Notes: generated from the sequence alone by a model not told the origin. Counted from the stretch's first letter, positions 33,985 through 43,285 are shown. The stretch is 64,000 bases of DNA from JANQMY01 sp965227095 (GCA_965227095.1 CBDDFL010000002.1:1116001-1180000), one strand, 5' to 3'. Made by a program: numbers and translations.

Positions 33985-36735
33985 TTGTTTACACTTAAAA
34001 CCCTGTTTTTCTTGGGTTTTGTAGCGTACGCCATGTCGGACATATTCGGGTCAGGAAGCGATGATAGTAGCTTCACGTTCACGCCGATCACGATCGGCAG
34101 CTCGCTGCTGACCGGATTTTACAACGCTAAAATCGCGCAATCCGTAGCGGCGGCGTCACAATCCCAAAGCACAACCCAAACGCAGGCGTCCACGGACCGC
34201 GGTCCAGCCACCATCCTTCCACCCTGGGATTTCCGAGTTGACCAACCGACACAAGACGCGCGCCTTCGTTCGGCCCTCACCGCGACGTCTTACATTGACC
34301 GTAACGATCCGGTTTTCGACAATGAACAAGTCCCGCAAGACCTCCAGAAATTGTTTGTCCTCTATCGGGGGCTGAACAGCTTGGCTGTGCTTGCGGAAGA
34401 GGCCGCTAAATCGACCACATTGTCGGGGCAGTTGCCGGGGCTTGATCGCCGTTTTGCCGCCGGTCTCGAAGAGGTGTCAAATTTTGTTAGTACCGAGAGT
34501 TTTAACGAACTGACATTGTTGTTAGGCGACAAAAGTGATCAAGCAGATACGTTGACCACAACACCCCGCATTTCCTCAAGCTATTCGACGGGCCTCATTC
34601 ATGCCGGCGTGTATACAGATCCGATCGACGGTATCAATGGAGACGAGGTATTCACCATCACCGTCAAAAAGGCGACCGAAACTCTGGTCGCGGAAATCGA
34701 TTTCGCAAATCTCGCCGGCGGTGGCGCGACAGTCGATAACATTGTCGATTTGATCAATGTAGAATTGGAGGCTGCTGGAGCTGTCTCGCGTGTAGAGCGT
34801 GTGCGCATCGACAAAGACCAATTCGGAATCGATATAACTGGGTCGCTGACGGAGACATTGAGTTTTTCGGCAAGCGCCAGTGAGCCGAGTGTTTATATCG
34901 GTGGATCTGTTGGAGCGGGTGTCGAAGCGAATGGTCAATTGATCAAACTGTCTGATGTAAATACCGCGGATCCGACACGTGATTTTTCCAACACCGTGGC
35001 ACCTGACGACGCAAAAACGGACGTTCAGGCAAGCGCCGTCGACAGCCAGGGTAATGTCTACATCATTGGCAGCACAACGGCTGACCTGGACGGGCAGGTC
35101 AATCAAGCCACCCAAGACGTGTTTCTTACGAAATATGACTCTCTTGGGAACGCAATTTTCAGCCGCCTGCTCGGGGCAGACGAAGTGGCCGACGGATTTT
35201 CGATCGCCATTGATGCGAATGACGATGTGGTAATTGCGGGCCGCGTTCAAGGAGACCTAGCTCAACAAGCAATCGGTGGCGGGTATGACACGTTCGTCAC
35301 AAAGTTCAATAGTGCGGGTGAAGAACAGTTCACCCGTCAGATTGCACCGGGTGCGGATGATGGGGCAACAGACATTGTCATTGCTTCCGATGGCAGTATT
35401 TTCGTCGTGGGCGAAACCAAGTCCGCGTTAAACAGCACGGTAACCCATGGGGGTGGCACCGATGGCTACCTCACAAAACTCGCGTCTGATGGCTCGTTGG
35501 AATTTCACCGCCAGTTTGGCGGCGTGGGCAGTGAGAAAGCAACGGGAGTGGCCCTTGCCGCCGATGGTAATGTGATTGTCACTTCCGCCGAAGAGGGCCA
35601 AGCCATTGTGCGCAAATATAGCAGCACCGATGGGCTGTCTGCCGCTTTATGGGAAGTCAATTTGGGCGACCTTCAAGGGGGCGCACTTGGTGCTGTCACG
35701 GTTGATGGCAACGATGTTTACGTGGTCGGTGGCACCGGCAATGCCGCGCTGAATGCGTCGGGTAGTGCCGCCATCGTTGGGGCACACAATGGCGATGTGG
35801 ATGGCTTTATCGCAAAACTGTCGGATACGGGAAGCGCTGATCTTGTCACCTATCTAGGAACGTCCTCCAGCGACTCGATTTCGGATGTGGCGGTTTCCGG
35901 CGGTCAAGTTTACGTGTCCGGACAAACCGATGGGGTCCTCCCTGGGGAAACTCAATTCGGCAGTCGAAACGGATTTGCGGCGAAGTTCGACGGCGGTTTG
36001 AACAATCTTTGGACGCATCAATACGCCTCCGGTGGGAGTGCGACAGCCGCGCAGACAATATCTGTCGATGCCGCGGGATCGTCGGTCCTGGACAAACTCG
36101 GCTTTCCGAAAGGAGACCTGATCTTTGCAGGCTCCACACTTGTGACGGCCAATTCCTCTGCGCGCGTGGGAGACCGCTTCAGCATCTCAATTGATGGTAA
36201 GCCCGCGCGAACCGTTCGGATTGAAGAAGGCGAGACACTCAAAAGCCTGGCGCTCAAAATTAATTTGGTATTGACGCTTAATGGCCGGGCGGAGGTGCGC
36301 ATCTCCAGTGGCGAAGATCAACTGCGCATTGAGGCCGGCAAGGGAAAGACCATCGAGCTCATCGCGGGGCCGGAAGGTGAAAACGCCTTGCTTGGGCTCG
36401 GCTTGCCGGAAGGATTGCTGATCAATGAGGAGGGGCAAGAAACGCCCGACGGAGAGCTCGAGCCAATTATTTTTGGTTTGGGTCTCGATGCAACCTTGAA
36501 CCTTAGGAATTCGACCGATGCCGCGCGGGCACAGACTGTTTTGAATTCCGCTTTGTCAGAAATCCGAAGCGCGTACAGGGAATACACCCGCGATCCTAGC
36601 CTTGATGAAATCGCCAGCCGGCTGCAAGCGCAGAGTGGGCAGGCATCTTCCCGAACACTGGCGCAACTACAGAACTATCAAAATGGATTGTTGCGCTTAA
36701 CCGGTGGCCAGTCGACAACCGGCGGCTTGTTCTAG
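33985..36735 (+). CDS. Large beta-propeller protein with hook-IN-like segment
   Basis: A 916-residue protein (868 if the internal ATG at 34033 is used). The middle (residues about 345-690) carries repeated units such as DSQGNVYIIGSTTADLDG, DGSIFVVGETKSAL and GYLTKLASDG, typical of SBBP seven-bladed propellers. The segment GDRFSISIDGKPARTVRIEE (around 730-750) resembles the hook-IN motif of flagellins and filament-cap proteins, and a related GDEVFTITVKKA stretch occurs near residue 215. The C-terminus is helical and glutamine-rich. It sits between the lysozyme gene and flgN-flgJ-flgI. I suspect a flagellum-associated exported or structural protein; function unknown. Confidence 0.8.
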   Translation: MFTLKTLFFLGFVAYAMSDIFGSGSDDSSFTFTPITIGSSLLTGFYNAKIAQSVAAASQSQSTTQTQASTDRGPATILPPWDFRVDQPTQDARLRSALTATSYIDRNDPVFDNEQVPQDLQKLFVLYRGLNSLAVLAEEAAKSTTLSGQLPGLDRRFAAGLEEVSNFVSTESFNELTLLLGDKSDQADTLTTTPRISSSYSTGLIHAGVYTDPIDGINGDEVFTITVKKATETLVAEIDFANLAGGGATVDNIVDLINVELEAAGAVSRVERVRIDKDQFGIDITGSLTETLSFSASASEPSVYIGGSVGAGVEANGQLIKLSDVNTADPTRDFSNTVAPDDAKTDVQASAVDSQGNVYIIGSTTADLDGQVNQATQDVFLTKYDSLGNAIFSRLLGADEVADGFSIAIDANDDVVIAGRVQGDLAQQAIGGGYDTFVTKFNSAGEEQFTRQIAPGADDGATDIVIASDGSIFVVGETKSALNSTVTHGGGTDGYLTKLASDGSLEFHRQFGGVGSEKATGVALAADGNVIVTSAEEGQAIVRKYSSTDGLSAALWEVNLGDLQGGALGAVTVDGNDVYVVGGTGNAALNASGSAAIVGAHNGDVDGFIAKLSDTGSADLVTYLGTSSSDSISDVAVSGGQVYVSGQTDGVLPGETQFGSRNGFAAKFDGGLNNLWTHQYASGGSATAAQTISVDAAGSSVLDKLGFPKGDLIFAGSTLVTANSSARVGDRFSISIDGKPARTVRIEEGETLKSLALKINLVLTLNGRAEVRISSGEDQLRIEAGKGKTIELIAGPEGENALLGLGLPEGLLINEEGQETPDGELEPIIFGLGLDATLNLRNSTDAARAQTVLNSALSEIRSAYREYTRDPSLDEIASRLQAQSGQASSRTLAQLQNYQNGLLRLTGGQSTTGGLF

Positions 36736-36739
36736 AAAA

Positions 36740-37186
36740 CTAGATAACTTGGTTTACGGCAAAGGCGCGTGTGTTGGACGCGCTCGGCTTGGGGGCCATC
36801 GCTTTTTGTCCATAGCCGGCTGCCGGAACGTCTTTTGCAGCCACTTCGTCCGCAACAGATTTGACGATTCCCTCGCTGATGGTGCGATAATTCTGCAGCG
36901 TGTGCATGTGACGGTTGGTGGCTTTCCGAAAATCGGCCGTGATCGATTTTAAACTGTCCCGCCGATCTTTCGTCAGAGCTTGGATTTTCCGCGGATCACC
37001 TTTCAGGTCGGCCAATTCGCGTTGATACATCGCCGTCAGTTTAGACTTTTCTTCGTTGATGATTGTAATTTCGGAGGGCCGCTTTTCTTTTAGAAGAGCG
37101 GTTTCCGTCGCCAGCAAATCTGTAAGCTTCTTGGTCAGCGCAATGAGATTATCAGCGCGCTGGTTTGCGTCATTGGGCGGCTGCAT
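36740..37186 (-). CDS. flgN: FlgN-like flagellar export chaperone
   Basis: A 148-residue, nearly all-helical protein (RADNLIALTKKLTDLLATET..., EEKSKLTAMYQRELADLKGD). It matches the FlgN pattern of two long helices with an N-L-x-x-L-x-x-L-x-x-L start. FlgN binds hook-associated proteins FlgK and FlgL before export. The ATG at 37186 has AAGG upstream; a GTG 9 nt earlier is possible. It overlaps the end of flgJ by 17 nt and is third in the flgI-flgJ-flgN operon. The call depends on fold pattern and position. Confidence 0.7.
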   Translation of the reverse strand: MQPPNDANQRADNLIALTKKLTDLLATETALLKEKRPSEITIINEEKSKLTAMYQRELADLKGDPRKIQALTKDRRDSLKSITADFRKATNRHMHTLQNYRTISEGIVKSVADEVAAKDVPAAGYGQKAMAPKPSASNTRAFAVNQVI

Positions 37187-37487
37187 TGGCGGCACCTTCC
37201 TGTAATTCTAGGATTTGGCGAAAAATCGCATCGGCGATACCAATGCCGCCAGACCGGGAAATCTCTTTTGCGATCTGCTCATTCTGCATAGACCGGAACA
37301 TCTTCTCTGAATGACCGCCCATAAAGGCGCCATCCGTTTTAAGGCCTTGAAACATGGGTTCCAGCATTTGGGCAATGAACACCGATTCAAAATCTTCAGC
37401 TGTTTCACGCGCCTTTTGGATGTTCGCTGTTTTGTGTGGCGAGGCGATCTGCGCAATGAGCGCCGGGTTATTTGCAATGCTGTCCAT
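37170..37487 (-). CDS. flgJ: FlgJ-like rod-binding protein (no muramidase domain)
   Basis: A 105-residue protein matching only the N-terminal rod-binding domain of FlgJ (AEDFESVFIAQMLEPMFQGL and FRSMQNEQIAKEISRSGGIGIADAI). Enteric FlgJ carries a C-terminal peptidoglycan hydrolase, which is absent here, as is usual in alphaproteobacteria. It acts in the periplasm as rod cap or scaffold. Its start overlaps the flgI stop. A separate hydrolase is needed; the nearby GH24 gene is a candidate. Confidence 0.88.
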   Translation of the reverse strand: MDSIANNPALIAQIASPHKTANIQKARETAEDFESVFIAQMLEPMFQGLKTDGAFMGGHSEKMFRSMQNEQIAKEISRSGGIGIADAIFRQILELQEGAANAAAQ

Positions 37488-38629
37488 TACAGCACCTCGA
37501 TTTCGGCTTGTAGGGCGCCGGCGGCTTTGATTGATTGCAGGATCGAGATCATGTCCCTTGGTCCCACACCTAAAGCATTCAGTCCGTCCACCAAATCTTG
37601 AAGGCTGACGCCGCCGTTCAGAACGGCCAGGCGGCTGTCTTCATCTTCGTCTACTTCGATTTCCGTACGGGGTACCACCACAGTGTCTCCGGTTTCGGAG
37701 AATGGATTGGGTTGGCTGACCACAGGCGTCTCTGTAACCCGAATGGTGAGGTTGCCTTGGGCAATCGCGACCGTTGAGACGCGCACGTCTTGACCCATGA
37801 CAATGATACCCGTGTCTTCGTCGATAACCACTTTGGCGACTTGGTCCGGTTCCACGACCAGCTGTTCAATATCTGTCAGCAAGGAAACTAAATTGCCGGT
37901 GTAACTCGCGGGCATGGCAAGTTGGATGGTCGCAGGGTCGGACGCAAGGGCGATATTTTCGCCATAGAAACGGTTGATGGCTTGGGATACCCGGCGGGCC
38001 GTTGTAAGGTCAGGGTTGCGCAAGGCCAACCGAGCCCGGCGTTTGTCCGCCAGTGTGTATTGGATTTCGCGTTCAACAATGGCGCCGGACGCAATCCGGC
38101 CGCTTGTCGCCACACCGCGTGACACCAAGGCCGCATCTCCGCCGGCGGTAAAGCCGCCAATGGCCACCGGACCTTGAGCAACCGCATAAACTTCATTGTT
38201 TGCGCCCATCAATGGCGTCACCAACAAAGTGCCGCCTTGCAGACTGTCGCTGTCGCCCAGCGCACTGACAGAAACGTCGATGCGGGTGCCTTGGGCTGCG
38301 AATGCGGGCAAGTTCGCTGTCACCATGACGGCGGCCACATTGTTCGTGTTGAGGCCGGCATCGCGCGTGTTCACGCCCAAACGTTCCAACATGGAGGTCA
38401 GGCTTTGCAGGGTGAAAGGCGCGTTTTGCAGGGAATCGCCCGTGCCGTCCAAGCCAACGACTAAGCCGTAGCCCACCAGCATGTTTTCGCGAATGCCTTC
38501 GATCGCAGCGATATCTTTAATGCGCGATGCAGGCTGTGCGGTGGACACCAGTGGGCCAACCAACATGGCCGTTGCCGTGACGGCGATGGTCAGGGATGAC
38601 AGTGCTTTTTTGAGCCAGGGCGTTTTCAT
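37487..38629 (-). CDS. flgI: FlgI, flagellar P-ring protein
   Basis: A 380-residue P-ring subunit with a signal peptide (MKTPWLKKALSSLTIAVTA...) and the FlgI core SRIKDIAAIEGIRENMLVGYGLV. The C-terminus ends LKAAGALQAEIEVL, as usual. The in-frame extension upstream is rejected: a sigma-54 promoter at 38674-38688 puts the transcription start near 38662, after any earlier start codon. FlgI polymerises around the rod in the peptidoglycan layer. First gene of flgI-flgJ-flgN. Confidence 0.95.
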   Translation of the reverse strand: MKTPWLKKALSSLTIAVTATAMLVGPLVSTAQPASRIKDIAAIEGIRENMLVGYGLVVGLDGTGDSLQNAPFTLQSLTSMLERLGVNTRDAGLNTNNVAAVMVTANLPAFAAQGTRIDVSVSALGDSDSLQGGTLLVTPLMGANNEVYAVAQGPVAIGGFTAGGDAALVSRGVATSGRIASGAIVEREIQYTLADKRRARLALRNPDLTTARRVSQAINRFYGENIALASDPATIQLAMPASYTGNLVSLLTDIEQLVVEPDQVAKVVIDEDTGIIVMGQDVRVSTVAIAQGNLTIRVTETPVVSQPNPFSETGDTVVVPRTEIEVDEDEDSRLAVLNGGVSLQDLVDGLNALGVGPRDMISILQSIKAAGALQAEIEVL

Positions 38630-38673
38630 AGGTCGCGGTTCCGCATTATGCGTTTTCTCTCGCTTATCCATGA

Positions 38674-38688
38674 GCGAATATCGTGCCA
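38674..38688 (-). promoter_or_regulatory. Sigma-54 promoter of flgI-flgJ-flgN
   Basis: On the minus strand, TGGCACGATATTCGC differs from TGGCAC-N5-TTGC at one base and keeps the GG-N10-GC spacing. It lies 45 bp upstream of the flgI start codon. Confidence 0.82.
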
Positions 38689-38780
38689 CTCTGGTCTCTA
38701 GGTAACCCATTGATTTATACGTATAAATTATGGGAGATGGTGCTGTAATCACAGCCTCTCGGCAGAAACTGGCCGTACAA

Positions 38781-38795
38781 CGGCAAATTTTGCCG
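38781..38795. promoter_or_regulatory. FlbD (ftr)-like palindrome between flgI and fliX
   Basis: CGGCAAATTTTGCCG is a perfect 7-bp inverted repeat around a central base. It lies about 95 bp upstream of the flgI sigma-54 promoter and close to the fliX promoter region, so it could activate one and repress the other. Assignment to FlbD is inferred. Confidence 0.6.
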
Positions 38796-38810
38796 GTCCC
38801 TCCCGCTTTC

Positions 38811-38825
38811 TTAAACATGCATTAA
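38811..38825. promoter_or_regulatory. CtrA-type box upstream of fliX
   Basis: TTAA-ACATGCA-TTAA is a perfect TTAA-N7-TTAA site, 62 bp upstream of the fliX start. This fits CtrA control of an early (class II) flagellar gene. Confidence 0.8.
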
Positions 38826-38886
38826 GGCGCGATGGTCATGCTGCTTTCAAGACGCCCGGATAGTGCGGGAAAAGGGGAGTTGGGCT

Positions 38887-39303
38887 TTGAAAATCAGTGG
38901 TCCTGCTGGCGCCGGAGCGGCGGCGCTTCGACGAACAGAGAAACGGAAGTCCGGTGAAGGCTCATCCTTCACAACCGCCGATTCCGTCGGTGGCGGATCT
39001 GGTGCCGCGGCAACCACGGGCGCTAATCCCATTGCTGCCGTCGATTCTTTGCTGACACTGCAAGAAGTCGCGGACCCGGAACAGGGCAACCGAGAGAGCA
39101 CGCAGCACGGAAAAGATGTGTTGGACCTTCTTGATGAAATTCGACTTGGGCTCCTCAATGGACGCATTCCCGAACATCGCTTGAAAGCACTGGTTCGAAT
39201 GCTTGCTGGACGCAGCAATAGTTTTGTTGACCCCAGACTCAGTCAGATTGTGGATGAGATCGACCTGCGCGCCCGCGTAGAGCTTGCTAAGCTGGGCCAC
39301 TAA
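38887..39303 (+). CDS. fliX: FliX, flagellar assembly checkpoint protein
   Basis: A 138-residue FliX. The TTG at 38887 is chosen because the product then begins with KISGPAGAG, as FliX proteins do, and GGGGAG lies 7 nt upstream. The C-terminal part (GKDVLDLLDEIRLGLLNGRI...) is the conserved region. FliX couples assembly of the early flagellar structure to FlbD, the sigma-54 activator of late genes. FlbD itself is not in the window. It is divergent from flgI. Confidence 0.88.
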   Translation: MKISGPAGAGAAALRRTEKRKSGEGSSFTTADSVGGGSGAAATTGANPIAAVDSLLTLQEVADPEQGNRESTQHGKDVLDLLDEIRLGLLNGRIPEHRLKALVRMLAGRSNSFVDPRLSQIVDEIDLRARVELAKLGH

Positions 39304-39446
39304 CTCGCCAGAAAGGTGATAAATTTCAGTCACTTAGCGGTGGTATCGCAAAAGTTACCAAAGTCAGTTGAGTTGCGTTGAAAGCAATCTAATCCGTGGT
39401 TATAGTCCGCGCCGTCTGGCGTGTTGCGTGTGAGGGAGCGACAAGG

Positions 39447-39863
39447 ATGGAAGTAGAGTTGGCGGATGATTATCGGCCATCCGAAAAAGAAAAATTTATG
39501 AATGACCGGCAGAAGGAATATTTCCGCCGGAAGCTCATTAAGTGGAAAGAAGACATTCTGCAAGAAAGCAGGGAAACCATACAAAATTTACAAGAAGAAA
39601 CGGTGGCCCATGCGGATCTGGCAGATAGAGCATCGACGGAAGCGGAACGGTCGTTGGAATTGAGAACCCGCGACCGGCAGCGGAAATTGATCTCGAAGAT
39701 TGATGCGGCCTTACGCCGGATCGATGACGGTTCCTATGGCTATTGCGAAGAAACGGGGGAGCCGATCGGCTTGCGCCGTTTGGATGCACGGCCGATTGCG
39801 ACCTTGTCGATCGAAGCGCAGGAGCAACATGAGCGGCGCGAGCGCGTGTATCGCGACGATTGA
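39447..39863 (+). CDS. dksA: DksA-family transcription factor
   Basis: A 138-residue DksA homologue with an N-terminal coiled coil (FRRKLIKWKEDILQESRETI) and the globular end GSYGYCEETGEPIGLRRLDA followed by RPIATLSIEAQEQHERRERVY. Of the four zinc cysteines of E. coli DksA only the first is present, a common alphaproteobacterial version that folds without zinc. DksA binds RNA polymerase and works with ppGpp. ATG at 39447 is used because of the dense GA-rich ribosome site. It has its own terminator. Confidence 0.93.
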   Translation: MEVELADDYRPSEKEKFMNDRQKEYFRRKLIKWKEDILQESRETIQNLQEETVAHADLADRASTEAERSLELRTRDRQRKLISKIDAALRRIDDGSYGYCEETGEPIGLRRLDARPIATLSIEAQEQHERRERVYRDD

Positions 39864-39885
39864 ATTTTATCCATTGCGGGTATTG

Positions 39886-39920
39886 AAAAGCCGGGCACGA
39901 GGGCCCGGCTTTTCTTTTTT
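39886..39920. terminator. Terminator between dksA and flgH
   Basis: AAAAGCCGGGC (39886-39896) and GCCCGGCTTTT (39903-39913) form an 11-bp stem with a 6-nt loop and a T-run after it. It serves dksA and probably also the convergent flgH. Confidence 0.92.
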
Positions 39921-39967
39921 CCACTCCGAGTTGACGCCTTTGCAGGAGGGCCTATTTGGGGGGAAAA

Positions 39968-40726
39968 TTAGAATGGGAAAATGATGTCGTAGAGCTGCTG
40001 CCCATAACGGGGCTGTTGCACATCGGTGATTTGTCCGCGTCCACCGTAAGAGATTCGGGCTTCCGCGATCTGTGTGTGACCGACGGTGTTTGTGGCGGTG
40101 ATGTCCTCCGGACGAACGACGCCGGTGATCAGCAGTTCGCGTACTTCAAAATTCACGCGCACTTCCTGCCGCCCCTGGATGACCAAGTTTCCGTTCGGCA
40201 AGACTTGGGTGACGATTGCCGCCACGGTCATGCGGATTGTTTCACTGCGGTCTACCGTGCCTTGGCCGGAACTTGTGCCGTTGGAACCAAGACTGGAGAC
40301 GGCTGAGGGGCTGAAGCCGTCGGGCAGAACGCTCGCAAGACTGCCTTCAAAACCAAGCAGATTGGTCAGATCGGCATCTTCGGCGCTGGACCGGCTGCGC
40401 GCGGTGGCATTGCTCACCGATCCTTCGTCGTTAATGTCAATGTTGACTGTCAGAATGTCGCCGACCGAGGAGGCGCGCTGATCTTCGAAGAATTGGCGCG
40501 CACCCGAGCGCCACAGAGAATTAGGCTCGTATATATCGCGATTTGGGCGGGGCATGGGCAGTTGAACTTGCTCGTACGTGGCCTGGTTTGGCCGCGGCGG
40601 CTGACCCACCGGCGCCAGTTCAGGTGCTTCGCCAATATTTTTGACGCGGTCGACCGCGCTACACGCTCCAAGCGTTGCGCAGACGGCGGCGAGAGCGATG
40701 AGGCGGTTGAAGCGGAAAGTAAGCAT
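39968..40726 (-). CDS. flgH: FlgH, flagellar L-ring lipoprotein
   Basis: A 252-residue lipoprotein with lipobox TLGAC (Cys22) and the FlgH segments PNSLWRSGARQFFEDQRASS, VGDILTV and SETIRMTVAAIVTQVLPNGN, then RQEVRVNFEVRELLI and GVVRPEDI. It forms the outer-membrane ring around the rod. It is last in the flgF-flgG-flgA-flgH operon, 27 nt after flgA, the usual alphaproteobacterial order. Confidence 0.96.
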   Translation of the reverse strand: MLTFRFNRLIALAAVCATLGACSAVDRVKNIGEAPELAPVGQPPRPNQATYEQVQLPMPRPNRDIYEPNSLWRSGARQFFEDQRASSVGDILTVNIDINDEGSVSNATARSRSSAEDADLTNLLGFEGSLASVLPDGFSPSAVSSLGSNGTSSGQGTVDRSETIRMTVAAIVTQVLPNGNLVIQGRQEVRVNFEVRELLITGVVRPEDITATNTVGHTQIAEARISYGGRGQITDVQQPRYGQQLYDIIFPF

Positions 40727-40753
40727 GACGTAATCCTTTCTGACCAGGTCGGC

Positions 40754-41728
40754 TTAGATTGGAGTGAAGGAAGTGCCGGTGATCCGGACTTTACCGGGGG
40801 CGATCACTTCAGCTTCAACAATACGGTTGGATCTCAAATTCTGAATACGGATTAATTGACCGCGTGCACCATTTTCCATGGCGCGGCCGCTGATGGTCAG
40901 ACTGATCCCGGGCGTGTCATAGATGACGGTTACGGCAGATCCTTTTGGCGTCAAAACCGGGCGTTGAACGTCGCCCGTGCGGATCGGAAAAGCGGCTCGA
41001 ATAGACCGTTTGGGAGACATGCCGATCAGCTGAGAGGCATCCGTCACCATAGAATTGTTGATGCGGTCGGCCGGGTAGTCCAGCCAGTCAATGTCCGATT
41101 CTGAAATCACGGATCCAGGAACAATCGCCTGATTGAGGACGGGGACGGCGACAACGCTGATGGCACGCCCCGATACTGGAAGGGTGACCTCGTTGCCGGT
41201 TTCATCAATGGCTGACAATTCCCCCCGAAAAAACTTTCGCGCGGGATCATATTCATCAAGCCGGACCGACAGTTCTGGGGCGGACCCTTTCGCGACGTGC
41301 AGTTTGGCAGCGCGCGACGGTAACTGGATTTTGACCTTGCCAATAATGCCTTGGTCTTCGATCGCATCGGCGATGGCCGCCTTGATTTCATCTGCCGAAA
41401 TCACATCACTTGCGCGTTTCACGGAAATACGCTGCACGCGTTCAATGTTTCGCCAAGCAAGACCATGACGGGCGGCTGCGGACCGAACGCGGCTTGGGCT
41501 TAACTGGGTGCGTTTTCCGGGAGCCGGCGCACGGGCGATGCGAACCAGCTGCGCGTCTTCATTGTCAACGAAACTGTCATCTTCAAATAGGTCGCCAAAG
41601 GTGATGAACTCTTGGTCCACCACAATCGTCTTTTTGAGCATGATTTCGGCGAGCGCTTGCGGGGCCGTTGCACACAAACCTGCCGCAGCAAGAAAAGCGA
41701 TGGTGAGTTTTTTGAACTGTCTGTTCAT
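40754..41728 (-). CDS. flgA: FlgA, P-ring assembly chaperone
   Basis: A 324-residue periplasmic protein with a signal peptide cleaved near ALAEIM. The C-terminal SAF/FlgA domain shows VPVLNQAIVPGSVISESDID and GDVQRPVLTPKGSAVTVIYD, ending in LRSNRIVEAEVIAPGKVRI. FlgA helps FlgI assemble the P ring. It begins 7 nt after flgG. The length above 300 residues reflects the longer N-terminal region common in this class. Confidence 0.93.
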   Translation of the reverse strand: MNRQFKKLTIAFLAAAGLCATAPQALAEIMLKKTIVVDQEFITFGDLFEDDSFVDNEDAQLVRIARAPAPGKRTQLSPSRVRSAAARHGLAWRNIERVQRISVKRASDVISADEIKAAIADAIEDQGIIGKVKIQLPSRAAKLHVAKGSAPELSVRLDEYDPARKFFRGELSAIDETGNEVTLPVSGRAISVVAVPVLNQAIVPGSVISESDIDWLDYPADRINNSMVTDASQLIGMSPKRSIRAAFPIRTGDVQRPVLTPKGSAVTVIYDTPGISLTISGRAMENGARGQLIRIQNLRSNRIVEAEVIAPGKVRITGTSFTPI

Positions 41729-41735
41729 CTTAGAC

Positions 41736-42521
41736 CTACCTTAAATTTGCGGTGGCTTGCAGCATTTCATCAGACGTGCTGATCACTCGGGCGTTCATTT
41801 CATAAGCGCGTTGTGCGGTGATCAGCGCTGTGATCTCTGACACCGGATCTACATTCGACGTTTCCAGGAAGCCCTGCAAAATGGTGCCAAATCCGGTTGA
41901 GCCAGGTGCACCCGTGGTGGGCGAGCCCGAGGCTGCGCTCTCCAGGAGCAGGTTGTCGCCGATCGATTCAAGTCCAGCTTCATTGAAAAAGTTGGAAAGC
42001 TCCAGCTGGCCAACGGTTTGCGGTGTCACCTGACCGGAAATTACCGCCTGTACAGTGCCTGTTGCGCTAATCGCCACATCAATCGCGTCTTGGGGAATTG
42101 TGATCGCGGGCTGAACAACATATCCCTCGGAAGTCACCAGCTGACCATCGGGGCTTGTGGCAAAAGATCCTGCCCGCGTATAGGCTTCGCCGCCATTCGG
42201 CAATTCTACGCGGAAGAAGCCACGGCCCTGAACGGCCACGTCCAATTCGTTCTCGGTCGCGATCAAATTTCCTTGGTCCGTCACACGATAGACAGAACCC
42301 GCTTTCACACCGGTGCCGACCTGAATGCCGGCGGGAACCACCGTCCCGGACTCAGAAGAGCTTGTGCCCACGCGTTCGATGTTCTCGTAAATCAGATCCT
42401 GAAACTCCGCACGCTGACGCTTGAAGCCGGTTGTGTTCAAGTTCGCAATGTTGTTGGAGATCACCTCAACGTTGAGCTGCTGAGCCAACATACCGGTTGC
42501 TGCGATGCTAAGTGATTTCAT
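41736..42521 (-). CDS. flgG: FlgG, distal rod protein
   Basis: A 261-residue rod protein: MKSLSIAATGMLAQQLNVEV near the start, ISNNIANLNTTGFKRQRAEF, and the C-terminal AYEMNARVISTSDEMLQATA. FlgG polymerises into the distal rod through the peptidoglycan and outer membrane. It is exported by the flagellar type III system without a signal peptide. Second gene of the flgF operon. Confidence 0.97.
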   Translation of the reverse strand: MKSLSIAATGMLAQQLNVEVISNNIANLNTTGFKRQRAEFQDLIYENIERVGTSSSESGTVVPAGIQVGTGVKAGSVYRVTDQGNLIATENELDVAVQGRGFFRVELPNGGEAYTRAGSFATSPDGQLVTSEGYVVQPAITIPQDAIDVAISATGTVQAVISGQVTPQTVGQLELSNFFNEAGLESIGDNLLLESAASGSPTTGAPGSTGFGTILQGFLETSNVDPVSEITALITAQRAYEMNARVISTSDEMLQATANLR

Positions 42522-42553
42522 GTGTCTGTCCTCTCGGAACCAATAGTGTTTTT

Positions 42554-43285
42554 TTAGTTCGTGCCTGACAGCTCATCGACCGCCTTGCGTTGCAAGTCTT
42601 CAGCATCGGAAATGATGCTTGCGGCGGATTGATAAGCTCGGGAAAATTCGATCATGCGGGTTACTTCCAAGATCGGCTGGACATTGGATGTCTCGATCAT
42701 GCCTTGGTGGACGGAAGCCGCATCGGCGGGAAAGGGCTCTTGTTCAGTGTCATAGAGGCTGCCCCCTACCTTCCGCATTTCATTGATGTTATCGAATGTG
42801 ACGATATTCAAAGTTGTCTTGGGGCCTAGTGAGGTGGCCATGCTGCCGTCTTTGGCGACTTCGATGTTTGCTTCATCAGGACCGATAACAATGGGCTCGC
42901 CATTGATGTCCAGAAGAGGGTGACCTTCGGATGTGACGATCTGGCCTTCTTCATCAAGCTTGAAGTTACCGTTCCGTGTGTAGCGTTCACCCTTTGGTGT
43001 ATCGATGACAAAGAAGCCCTCGCCCGACAGCGCCATATCGAGCGGACCAGAGGTTTCCACCAAGCCACCGTCGGTTAAATTTCTGTAAACGGCCCGGTCC
43101 TGAACGAAGGAGATCTCATTGCCGATCTCCGTACCGGACCCGACTTCCTGCAGGATTTGCTCAAACAAAACGTTTTCGGCTTTAAAGCCGGTCGTGTTCA
43201 TGTTCGCAATGTTGTTTGCGACAACGTCCAGGCTCCGCCGATTGGCGATCTGGTGAGACATTGCGACTAGAATGGCATTTTCCAT
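42554..43285 (-). CDS. flgF: FlgF, proximal rod protein
   Basis: A 243-residue rod protein beginning MENAILVAMSHQIANRRSLD, with VVANNIANMNTTGFKAENVL. AAGGAAGC precedes the ATG at 43285, which sets the start. It is first in flgF-flgG-flgA-flgH. The sigma-54 promoter 42 bp upstream marks it as a late-class operon. Confidence 0.95.
   Translation of the reverse strand: MENAILVAMSHQIANRRSLDVVANNIANMNTTGFKAENVLFEQILQEVGSGTEIGNEISFVQDRAVYRNLTDGGLVETSGPLDMALSGEGFFVIDTPKGERYTRNGNFKLDEEGQIVTSEGHPLLDINGEPIVIGPDEANIEVAKDGSMATSLGPKTTLNIVTFDNINEMRKVGGSLYDTEQEPFPADAASVHQGMIETSNVQPILEVTRMIEFSRAYQSAASIISDAEDLQRKAVDELSGTN

Noticed and set aside
38630..38818. N-terminal extension of flgI
   Set aside because: The sigma-54 promoter at 38674-38688 lies inside it, so the extension would not be on the transcript.
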